Below are positions 49,089-56,442 of a stretch of 64,000 nucleotides of DNA, piece after piece. The position numbers and the translations under genes are program-made. Position 1 is the stretch's first letter; each line of letters begins with the position of its first letter. Source of the DNA: an uncultured bacterium (GTDB taxonomy: Bacteria; Planctomycetota; UBA1135; GCA-002686595); NCBI GenBank assembly GCA_937905825.1, contig CALCXM010000098.1, positions 1 through 64,000 on the forward strand, read 5' to 3'. Under the pieces are notes generated by a model that was not told the DNA's origin, made no database searches, and worked only from the letters and a program-made list of their open reading frames with translations.

Positions 49089-50260
49089 CACTTCGAACCT
49101 CCAAAGACTTGCTTGCCTTCGATGTAGACGGCTTTGATTGAGCTGCTGAGCGCAACGGGGTCTCCGCTCCACAGGACGATGTCCGCGTCCGAGCCGCGGG
49201 CTATTTTTCCGATGCGGTTGCCAGCGCCCACGATGTCCGCGGCGTCTCCGGTTAGCGCCTTGCGAGCCGAGTCCGCTGCGAGTCCTTGGCGGACGCACAT
49301 GGCAGCGCCGAAGCGCAGGCTCGCGGGGTGACGTGCCGGGGAGTCCAATCCGAATCCGATTCGAACACCTGCGGCGGCTAGGGCGGCGACGGAACGGGCT
49401 CCGCGCTGGTTGTCCCCGACGTCGAAGGGGGTGCAGATCACGTCGAAGCCCGACTCCTTGATCGCTACCACGACGTCTTCGGCCCAGTAGGAGCCGTACA
49501 TGGCGCCGCGCAGCTTGTACTTCTTGGCGAATGCGATCGCACGCATGGTTTCGGCGCGATCGTTGACGTCCATCAAGACGGGCAAGCTTCCGGCGACAGC
49601 GCGGGAGACCGCTCCTTTGGGATCGCTGAACTGAGCGTTCAACTCGCCAAGAGCTCCACTGTAGCTGGTTGGGAATTCGTTGTAGCTCAAGGCCGCGGAG
49701 GAAAGCCCCAGGGACAGTTGGGCGTTGGGCTTAACAATCACTCCGCCGGAAGTCTTGACCACGGCGGTCTGTCCGCCGATCAAGCGTGAGGAGCTGGGGC
49801 ACAACACGATGGATGTGATGCCTGCCTCGAGGGCTTCGCGCAGTTCCGGGTGCTTGGGGTCGAAGGCAAAGCGGGCTTCCGCGTCGGGCATCACCGTTCG
49901 AGTGGTGTCGTTTAACTCACCACCAGCTCCGTCGTTGGAGTGCAGGGCGATCAACCCCGCGGAGAGAGCACCGTCGTGATCGACGATTCCTGCTCCGGCG
50001 GGGATTTCGAGGTCCTTGCCAACCTTGACGATGATTCCGTCCTGAACGAGAACGACCCCGTTCTCGAGGCTGGTTCCATTCCCCAGATAGACGATCTTGG
50101 CTTTGAAGGCGGTGAAGGCCGCGGCGTCACTGACAGCTTTCGATGCCGGAGAAACGCCCGCTTTGACCCCTTCGGATCCGGAAGGCGTTCCGGGCTGCGG
50201 AGTGGCCGTGAGCCCGGCAGAGACCGCGAGGAACGCGGCGAGGATGGTGTTGAACATCAT
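49088..50260 (-). CDS. Secreted amidohydrolase-like pseudoenzyme
   Basis: 390 residues with a signal peptide. Strand 1 keeps only one His ('GLIALHSNDG', HxH changed to HSN), while strand 8 reads 'IGFGLDSPAR'. It has the least decayed motif of the inactive group, so it may represent an intermediate state. It closes with 'IGKIARGSDADIVLWSGDP'. It is translationally coupled to the downstream gene. Confidence 0.75.
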   Translation of the reverse strand: MMFNTILAAFLAVSAGLTATPQPGTPSGSEGVKAGVSPASKAVSDAAAFTAFKAKIVYLGNGTSLENGVVLVQDGIIVKVGKDLEIPAGAGIVDHDGALSAGLIALHSNDGAGGELNDTTRTVMPDAEARFAFDPKHPELREALEAGITSIVLCPSSSRLIGGQTAVVKTSGGVIVKPNAQLSLGLSSAALSYNEFPTSYSGALGELNAQFSDPKGAVSRAVAGSLPVLMDVNDRAETMRAIAFAKKYKLRGAMYGSYWAEDVVVAIKESGFDVICTPFDVGDNQRGARSVAALAAAGVRIGFGLDSPARHPASLRFGAAMCVRQGLAADSARKALTGDAADIVGAGNRIGKIARGSDADIVLWSGDPVALSSSIKAVYIEGKQVFGGSK

Positions 50261-50277
50261 GGTCGAAAGTCCGGGGA

Positions 50278-51756
50278 TCAGTTCTTGTTCGATACCGCCA
50301 AGCGGCCGCCACAGAACACGTGTTCGATGTTGGTGCCGGGCATCAGGGGCATGCCGTCCAGCACGAGTAAGTCAGCGTCTTTACCGAGCTCGACCGTGCC
50401 GATGCTGCCGGCCATGTCGAAGGTGCGTGCCGCATCCACAGTCAAGGCGCGCAGGGCGACCTCAGGATCCAGGCCGTGTCCAATTGCCATTTGCGCCAGC
50501 AGAGGCAGGTCGCGGGTGGCGTCTTCGCCGCGGCCGCCAGTTCCGAGCAGGATGGGTACGCCTCGCGCTGCAAGGACGCCCGCCAGAGAGAGATCGTCGC
50601 TAGCAAACTCATCCTGCGCCGAGTTGCCGCGCAAGGCGGGCCACACGATGACGGGGATCTCTCGCTCAGCCAACTCCTTCGCGCTCGAGAGCGCCTCGGA
50701 GCCTCCAGCAATCACGAGACGCAGACGACCAAAGCTTTTTGTGCGCTCTAGCAGGTTGCGAATCTCAGAAGAGCGGTGCACTTCCACCACGAGGGGAATC
50801 TCCCCTTCCGCCACGCTGGCCAGGGCTGCCTTGCCATCGTCTTGCTTGGGCTGCTTGGGCTTGCGCGACTCCTTGTACTTCTTCTCTTTGAATTCCTTGC
50901 CCTTCTCCTCGGCCTCCTTCACGTCCTTGTCGCGACTCTTCTTGGCCTTCTTGTAGTCGCCTTCGAGCTTCTTGGTCTGCTCAGCGATCTCCTTGTTCCA
51001 CTCGTCGAGCTTGTGCGCGTACTCGAGTTCAGCTTGGCGGTAAGCCGCTCCGCTTTCGAGCTTCGAGATCAGCTTGTCGATGGCGGAAACTCGATCGAAG
51101 ACGTCGACGGGCTCGTCACCTGACAAGAACTGCAATGAGCCATCTGCACCGCGAACTAGGCGCGCGCCAGAGTCCACAGTCAATCCGACGCTCATCCCCA
51201 AGTTGGCGTCGGACAAGAGCACCGCGGTGCTCGGGTCGTCGAGTTCGGGATCCAAGCGGACGACAGCTCCCAAGCCACCGGTCGATCCGCGATAGCCGCC
51301 CTGCAATCGAGCTGTGGTCACTCCGGCTTCCAAGGCCTGCTGTCGCAGGAAGTCGCCTGAATACAAGTTGAGTGCATCCGAGACGCGGGCCTCCTCGTTC
51401 AGAGACTTGTCGTTCAGCACGTTGCTGTCGACACCAAGTGCGGACCAGGGATCCATGAAGGAGGCGCATACCACCTTGCCTTTGATCTCCGTCGCCCCTT
51501 CGGGAAGTGGGATCTCCGGGCTGATCAGGACGATCTCTCCTCCCCTCACTAGGACGGAAACATTTTCCAGGACCTTGCCCGGCCTGACGACCAGCTTTTC
51601 AGCACGCAGCACGTAGGTGGGGAGTTCAGCGCAAGCCTGATCCTCATCTTCGGTCACGAGCGGCGTGGTGCCGGCTAGGGAAGCCCACCCAAGAGTGGGT
51701 AGGTGTGTGACACAAGCCAGGCTTGCGAGGGCCAGAATGGTCGCTTGCGGCCTCAT
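50278..51756 (-). CDS. Secreted amidohydrolase-like pseudoenzyme (first gene of the operon)
   Basis: 492 residues from MRPQATILAL, with a signal peptide; a longer ORF upstream is rejected because the first 41 residues look non-coding. Strand 1 reads 'SFMDPWSALG' with no HxH, and strand 8 reads 'ILLGTGGRG'. A coiled-coil-like charged insert (about 250-315, rich in Lys/Glu) interrupts the barrel. 'IGTVELGKDADLLVLDGMP' is retained. The region upstream (51757-52097) must carry the promoter of the whole operon. Confidence 0.75.
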   Translation of the reverse strand: MRPQATILALASLACVTHLPTLGWASLAGTTPLVTEDEDQACAELPTYVLRAEKLVVRPGKVLENVSVLVRGGEIVLISPEIPLPEGATEIKGKVVCASFMDPWSALGVDSNVLNDKSLNEEARVSDALNLYSGDFLRQQALEAGVTTARLQGGYRGSTGGLGAVVRLDPELDDPSTAVLLSDANLGMSVGLTVDSGARLVRGADGSLQFLSGDEPVDVFDRVSAIDKLISKLESGAAYRQAELEYAHKLDEWNKEIAEQTKKLEGDYKKAKKSRDKDVKEAEEKGKEFKEKKYKESRKPKQPKQDDGKAALASVAEGEIPLVVEVHRSSEIRNLLERTKSFGRLRLVIAGGSEALSSAKELAEREIPVIVWPALRGNSAQDEFASDDLSLAGVLAARGVPILLGTGGRGEDATRDLPLLAQMAIGHGLDPEVALRALTVDAARTFDMAGSIGTVELGKDADLLVLDGMPLMPGTNIEHVFCGGRLAVSNKN

Positions 51757-52121
51757 CCGAGTACTCCTAATCAGGGGGGGTCTGAGCGGTTCAGACCCTT
51801 CGAAATTCCGGCCCGAAGGCCAGGTTGGGGAATTTGCATTCGCAGTATCCGTGCGCGAATCGCTGATCGCACGATACATGGGGACGATCGGCGGAGAAAG
51901 GGTCTAACTTTCCGGTAATCCCTCATCTTGGCAGCTATAACGCGCTTATTACCCACAGTGGGAATCCCGTTTCAGGGGGTCTTGGCCCCCAACGCAAACA
52001 GGACCCAGATCACTTATTTCCAGTCGGTAACGAACTCTCTCCGATTTTTTGGAGGATCCCGCGTTCGGAGCCTCCCGCCTATCCGCTGGGCCTGTTCGTG
52101 CACGAACCTGCTCAACAATCT
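51757..52121. promoter_or_regulatory. Promoter region of the amidohydrolase operon
   Basis: About 365 bases upstream of the first amidohydrolase gene. It contains a small inverted repeat TCTGAGCGGTTCAGA at 51781-51795 close to the start codon and several AT-richer stretches (for example near 51935-51950 and 52012-52045). It probably also serves the rightward gene at 52122. No known regulator motif is recognised. Confidence 0.35.
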
Positions 52122-52589
52122 ATGCATCCCCTGCTGCTCGAGCCCGACTATTGGCGCGTTCGCCTCCAGGCCCAGCAGGCCACTCGCCCTTTCCTTTTGA
52201 TCACGCCCCGCCCGGACCTCTCGAGTGCTGGCTGCGAGATCCAGGAAATCCGCTTCCGAGCCTCTGATGGGCATCGTTTGTGGGGAATGATGGGGCGCTG
52301 CCCGATCTTAAATGGTCTGCAACCAGCCTCCATCAGCCTGAGAAAGTCCTCCCAACCACTCAAGATCGATAAAGAGCTGGTTCAGGCGGGCACGATTCAG
52401 TTTCTTGTGCAACTGCACGCTGGAAGAAGGCTCGAAGATCGGGTCATGGACGCCCTCAGAGTGGCGGAAGTGGCCGCTGCCATGCAGTATGTGGACAGAT
52501 CACAGGTCCAGTTCGCCCTTGCCGGCTCCGCCTACGCCCCGGATGAGATCCGAATCGCCGAAGGTCTACGTTCGGGTGGATTTGTCTAG
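52122..52589 (+). CDS. Hypothetical cytoplasmic protein
   Basis: 155 residues from ATG 52122; a GTG at 52098 would add eight residues. No signal peptide or membrane segment. It contains 'EIQEIRFRASDGHRLWGMMG', a strand-turn-strand like the first strands of an alpha/beta hydrolase, but no nucleophile or catalytic triad can follow in so short a chain. The C-terminal helix-rich part (EDRVMDALRVAEVAAAMQ) is typical of a folded protein. It is followed by a strong terminator. Function unknown. Confidence 0.5.
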   Translation: MHPLLLEPDYWRVRLQAQQATRPFLLITPRPDLSSAGCEIQEIRFRASDGHRLWGMMGRCPILNGLQPASISLRKSSQPLKIDKELVQAGTIQFLVQLHAGRRLEDRVMDALRVAEVAAAMQYVDRSQVQFALAGSAYAPDEIRIAEGLRSGGFV

Positions 52590-52628
52590 CCTTTAACCAC
52601 CAGTTGGCCCGCCCAGTGGGCCATGTTC

Positions 52629-52660
52629 ATCGCCGCGACCACCTCAGGTGGGGCGGCGAT
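52629..52660. terminator. Bidirectional hairpin terminator
   Basis: The stem ATCGCCGC / GCGGCGAT encloses an inner CCACC/GGTGG stem, between the gene ending at 52589 and the deoC stop at 52711. It is followed by an AT-rich stretch. A smaller stem TGGCCC/GGGCCA lies just before it (about 52604-52622). Confidence 0.65.
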
Positions 52661-52700
52661 ATCTATATACCAAGCATTATAATACCAGTGTCTATAATCC
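52661..52700. other. AT-rich island with two TATAAT hexamers
   Basis: TATAAT at 52678-52683 (inside the palindrome ATTATAAT) and again at 52693-52698, in otherwise GC-rich DNA. No spaced -35 element is convincing. It may simply be the T-rich tail of the terminator pair. Confidence 0.3.
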
Positions 52701-52710
52701 TGCGCCGTCG

Positions 52711-53592
52711 CTAGTAGCCGCCACCGTGAGCCTGCCCCGCGCCGACGATAGCGATAGACGCGGAGGCCCCGAGACGGGTGGCTCCAGCCTCCAACATGGC
52801 CTGGGCGCCGGCATTGTCCCGCACTCCGCCCGAGGCCTTAACCCCCATCGCAGGTCCGACAGTTCGGCGCATGAGGGCCACATCTTCAAGGGTCGCTCCG
52901 CCGCTTGAAAAACCCGTCGAAGTCTTCACGAAATCTGCCCCGGCGGCCTTCGCCAGGAGGCAGGCCCGGACCTTTTCCTCATCGGTCAGTAGACAGGTCT
53001 CGAGAATCACCTTCAAACGGGCGCCCATTCGGTGACAAACTTCGGCGAGTCCAGCGATGTCGCGTCGCACCAATTCGTCGTCCCCAGACTTCAGGGCGCC
53101 GACATTCAGCACCATGTCCACTTCGCAGGCTCCGTCCTCAATTGCGCGTCGCGCTTCGTAGGCCTTTACCTCGGGCAAGCAAGCGCCGAGGGGGAACCCA
53201 ACCACCGTGCAAACGAGCACGCCGCTGCCTGCCAAGATCTCTGCGCAGCGCTTGACCCAGCCCCCATTCACGCAAACGCTGGCGAAGCGGTGAGTGATCG
53301 CCTCAGCGCAGATCTGGTCCACTTGATCGGCGCTGGCGTCCGGCTTCAGCAATGTGTGGTCAATCTTCGCGCCAAGGGTCGCGAGGGAACTCGCGTTGGC
53401 CCCGCGCACGGCCACGCGGCAGGCGCCGGCATCGATCACGCTGCGCACGTTCTCCGGGCAAACCTGCACGTGAATGGACGTGCAGCCGAGGTTTCCAAGG
53501 TCCGTCGCGTCCAAACCGCGTTCGACCAGCTGGGTTGCGACCTCGGTCAAGATACTCTCTAGGCGAGCTTCGTCGATGGCGCCGTTGTGCAT
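52711..53592 (-). CDS. deoC: Deoxyribose-phosphate aldolase with an N-terminal extension
   Basis: 293 residues, about 70 longer than ordinary DeoC. The catalytic core begins near '[12 protein letters not shown]' (about 75), with 'VCVNGGWV', the Schiff-base Lys in '[15 protein letters not shown]' and the second Lys in '[10 protein letters not shown]'. It cleaves 2-deoxyribose-5-phosphate to acetaldehyde and glyceraldehyde-3-phosphate. The first 25 residues form an amphipathic helix ([19 protein letters not shown]) followed by a spacer, as in cargo of bacterial microcompartments. It lies 47 bases downstream of an RpiB-type gene with the same kind of extension. Confidence 0.9.
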   Translation of the reverse strand: MHNGAIDEARLESILTEVATQLVERGLDATDLGNLGCTSIHVQVCPENVRSVIDAGACRVAVRGANASSLATLGAKIDHTLLKPDASADQVDQICAEAITHRFASVCVNGGWVKRCAEILAGSGVLVCTVVGFPLGACLPEVKAYEARRAIEDGACEVDMVLNVGALKSGDDELVRRDIAGLAEVCHRMGARLKVILETCLLTDEEKVRACLLAKAAGADFVKTSTGFSSGGATLEDVALMRRTVGPAMGVKASGGVRDNAGAQAMLEAGATRLGASASIAIVGAGQAHGGGY

Positions 53593-53639
53593 TGGATTCT
53601 GTGATTGGAGCTCGAACTCGGGCTCTATTTGCGTTTGTT

Positions 53640-54467
53640 TCAGGTGCCGCCTGACTCGCTCAGGACCCGGCGGAGGGGCTTTTGTTCCTGGTTGCCGTAG
53701 CGCACTTCGATGGCTCGAATCTTGTCGACCCGGCGCGCATGGCGCTCCGCACCTTCAGGAGTGCTCAGGAAGACAGCTAGCACGCGCTGACAGGTTTCCG
53801 CCCCAAGCATGGGACCCCCAAGGCTCAGCACGTTGGCAAAGTTGTGCTCTCGGGCGTTCTTGGCAGTGCGTTCGTCGTAACACATGGCCGCCCGCGCACC
53901 GGGAACCTTGTTGGCGGCCATGCACGAACCGATCCCGGCGCCGTCTACGCACACACCAAGGTCCGCTTGGCCGCCGGCAACTGCTTCGGCCACGGCCCGC
54001 GCGTAGTCCGGGTAGTCGACTGCATTCGTGTCGTGGGTCCCAAGGTCAATCGCCACGTGGCCCAGGTCGCGCAGCCAACCCTTGACGAGCTCCTTGATCG
54101 GGAAGCCGCCGTGGTCGGCCCCGATAGCGACTCGTAGGCCGGCGCCGCTTTGCGGGCTAGCAGGGCGCAGCTGGATGCCACGCCGCCAGGCTTCCTCTTC
54201 TGCCAGGGCTGTTGGCCGAGCGCCCGGCAAGAACTCAAAATGGCCCCCATCGGGAGTCGCCGCCAAGTCCCGTTCGGTGATCAGCAAGGCGCCATGGGAG
54301 CCCGCTCCGAGGGGGAGCCCCGGCACGCTGGCCTGCGCTGGACGCTGCCCGCCGTCCACATCCACGTGGACTCCGGAAACCCGACCGTTGCCCGACGCAG
54401 CGCGGCCTTGGTTCAGCACGCGCTGAGCCACGCGGCGGACAATCTTTTGTATGCGGTCGGGATCCAT
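53640..54467 (-). CDS. rpiB: RpiB/LacAB-family sugar-phosphate isomerase with an N-terminal extension
   Basis: 275 residues. The RpiB core starts near residue 109 ('[19 protein letters not shown]') and continues with '[21 protein letters not shown]', '[19 protein letters not shown]' and '[12 protein letters not shown]'. The usual catalytic Cys of 'CGTGIG' is Asp here ('VDGAGIG'), so the mechanism or substrate may differ from E. coli RpiB. The N-terminal helix '[19 protein letters not shown]' plus a linker resembles microcompartment encapsulation peptides. It is the first gene of an operon with deoC, both for pentose-phosphate-type sugars. Confidence 0.82.
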   Translation of the reverse strand: MDPDRIQKIVRRVAQRVLNQGRAASGNGRVSGVHVDVDGGQRPAQASVPGLPLGAGSHGALLITERDLAATPDGGHFEFLPGARPTALAEEEAWRRGIQLRPASPQSGAGLRVAIGADHGGFPIKELVKGWLRDLGHVAIDLGTHDTNAVDYPDYARAVAEAVAGGQADLGVCVDGAGIGSCMAANKVPGARAAMCYDERTAKNAREHNFANVLSLGGPMLGAETCQRVLAVFLSTPEGAERHARRVDKIRAIEVRYGNQEQKPLRRVLSESGGT

Positions 54468-54492
54468 GGGCCGCAGAGTCTAACCTCTTTGA

Positions 54493-55527
54493 ATGATCAG
54501 TCTCTGGGATCGCGTACGAGAACTTCCCCTGGAGGTCGAGGGGTATCGGCTGCATGGCCTCGAGCTAAAAACCAACTCGGGCTATCGCCGCCTAACCAGC
54601 GAGATTTGCCTCGCTGGAGCGGGTCACGAGGGCCGGGGGGAAGAAGTCCTGTGGGATGGCGCGCTGCAAGAGGCTTTGCGGGAGCGAGGCGGCTACCTCG
54701 ATCTTGCGGGGGAGTTCAGCATGCAGACCTTCAGCGAACGGCTCGACGGGCTGGAACTCTCTCCGGACCCTCCGCCCATCTTGGACTGGCTGCCCTACCG
54801 GCGCTGGGCCTTTGAGAGCGCGGCCCTCGACCTGGCCCTGCGCCAGAGCGGGATCTCCCTGGAAGAAGCCTTGGGCCGTGAATCTCACGCCCTGACCTTC
54901 GTGCTCTCCCTCGGCCCGCAGCGCATCGAAGACCTCGAAGAGCGCCGAGCGATTCACGGGGACCTACGCTTCAAGCTCGACGCCACCCCCGATTGGTCGC
55001 CCGAGTTCTGCGCACAACTAGCGCGCACCGCAGCCGTCGAAGTGGTCGACTTCAAGGGAGCCTACAAGGGAACCAGCGTGGACGTGGAACCGGACCTCGG
55101 TCTCTATCAACGGGTCTTGGACGCCATGCCCGAGGTGATTTGCGAGGACCCCCACGATCGCGAAGACATCCTTCAACTGCTCGAAGAGCGCGGGGCCAAA
55201 GTGGCCTGGGACGCCCCGGTTCACGACATCGCTGACTTGCAGAAGCTGCCAGCCAAGTCCGCCGCGCTCAACATCAAGCCCTCGCGCTTCGGCAGTTTAG
55301 CGCGACTCTCCGTGGCCTACGCCCAGTGTGAGGCTCAGGGTCTGCCCATGTATGGGGGTGGTCAGTTCGAGCTGGGCCACGGTCGCAAACAGATCCAGCG
55401 GCTTGCGTCCATCTTTCACCCGAAGGCCGCGAACGATGTGGCCCCGCGCGGTTATCACCAACTCGACACGGACGAAGAACGGCCCGCGAGCCCTTTGCCC
55501 AAGGGTTCCGCAGGGGTTGGCTTCTAA
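54493..55527 (+). CDS. Enolase-superfamily enzyme (o-succinylbenzoate synthase/epimerase type)
   Basis: 344 residues. After a capping domain (about 10-110), the barrel shows the muconate-lactonizing subgroup pattern: 'RFKLDATPDW' (Lys-x-Lys position partly kept as R-F-K), Asp in 'VVDFKGAY', Glu in 'VICEDPHD', Asp in 'VAWDAPVH' and Lys in 'ALNIKPSRFG'. Members abstract a proton alpha to a carboxylate (MenC, dipeptide epimerases, sugar acid dehydratases). No men genes are nearby, so MenC is only one option. It is divergent from rpiB with 25 bases between starts, so promoters overlap. Confidence 0.7.
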   Translation: MISLWDRVRELPLEVEGYRLHGLELKTNSGYRRLTSEICLAGAGHEGRGEEVLWDGALQEALRERGGYLDLAGEFSMQTFSERLDGLELSPDPPPILDWLPYRRWAFESAALDLALRQSGISLEEALGRESHALTFVLSLGPQRIEDLEERRAIHGDLRFKLDATPDWSPEFCAQLARTAAVEVVDFKGAYKGTSVDVEPDLGLYQRVLDAMPEVICEDPHDREDILQLLEERGAKVAWDAPVHDIADLQKLPAKSAALNIKPSRFGSLARLSVAYAQCEAQGLPMYGGGQFELGHGRKQIQRLASIFHPKAANDVAPRGYHQLDTDEERPASPLPKGSAGVGF

Positions 55528-55533
55528 GGCCAG

Positions 55534-56277
55534 CTACTTCGCCGGGCTAGCGATCCAAGCTTTGAGTCTGGCGAGTTCCTCCCCGCTGGGTTGACTCTTG
55601 TTCGCAGGAGGCATGTGCTCATCGTCGTCCACGGGTGAACTCAGCACTTGCCAGATGCGACTCCCCTCTAGGTCGCCCGGAGTCCACACGGAGCCAAACT
55701 CGCTGCCCTTGAGCAGGCTCTCCATTGTGTGCATGGCCAGGTCGCCCCGTTGTTTGCGTTCCCCGTGACAGTGCATGCACAGCTCTTCCAAGATGGGCCG
55801 CACGCTTTCATAAGTCTCCTCAACCGGCGCCGATGTCGGCGGCTGCGCTACGGGTTCCGGCGGGGTTTCGCGCTCGGGACGCCCGAATAGAAAGTCCTCC
55901 CCATGGGTCAGGGTTCCACCCAGGTGCCCCGTGGGGAACAGCAACAGAACCGCAATCCATAGCAACGGCTCGTAGAACTTCGGCTTCTTGAACTCGGCCA
56001 ACCCCATCAGAAGGGTCACGATGAGAAATGCCACACCGAAATTTTCGTGGAGTTCGACGGGATCCGGATAGCTCGCCGACTCGTGCAGCAACCAGCCGGT
56101 GAGCGCCGTCGGAAAGGTGCTCAGCAACAACAAGCAGACGAGTGGGCGGCGACAAGCCACCGGCTCCGTCGAGCCCTTGGCGAATCGGCCCCACAACTGA
56201 ACCCATGCCAGGGCCACCAGCACGCCGATGGGCAAGTGCAACAGAATGGGATGAAGTCGGGGGAAGGCTTCTAGCAA
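55534..56277 (-). CDS. DUF2231 membrane protein with a planctomycete-type cytochrome c domain
   Basis: 247 residues. The N-terminal four membrane segments (about 8-28, 45-65, 78-96 and 103-120) match the DUF2231 family ('LHPILLHLPIGVLVALAW'). A periplasmic C-terminal domain has a heme c motif 'CMHCHGERKQRGDLAM' and the distal 'MPP' (DEHMPPANKSQP) methionine, as in the PSCyt1 planctomycete cytochrome. It is a membrane-anchored electron carrier. It converges with the enolase-type gene with only six bases between stops. Confidence 0.85.
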   Translation of the reverse strand: MLEAFPRLHPILLHLPIGVLVALAWVQLWGRFAKGSTEPVACRRPLVCLLLLSTFPTALTGWLLHESASYPDPVELHENFGVAFLIVTLLMGLAEFKKPKFYEPLLWIAVLLLFPTGHLGGTLTHGEDFLFGRPERETPPEPVAQPPTSAPVEETYESVRPILEELCMHCHGERKQRGDLAMHTMESLLKGSEFGSVWTPGDLEGSRIWQVLSSPVDDDEHMPPANKSQPSGEELARLKAWIASPAK

Positions 56278-56442
56278 CTCGATGTCCTTGTTGGCTCACG
56301 ATTTGGAGGACCGCGAGCGCCGCGCTGTCCGGAGAGGGGGGCACTCAGTATCGAATGGTCACGGAAGCCCGCTCAAGAGAACCTTGGAGAATCCCGGGCG
56401 GAGTGCGGGGGAAGTGGCTGCGCCCCTTGTTAAAGTCTCGCC

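Noticed and set aside
52711..54467. A complete microcompartment locus
   Set aside because: No BMC shell-domain gene was found within the window on either side. Only cargo-like enzymes are present.
54493..55527. menC of menaquinone synthesis
   Set aside because: The barrel residues fit the superfamily but no men genes are nearby, so a specific symbol is not supported.
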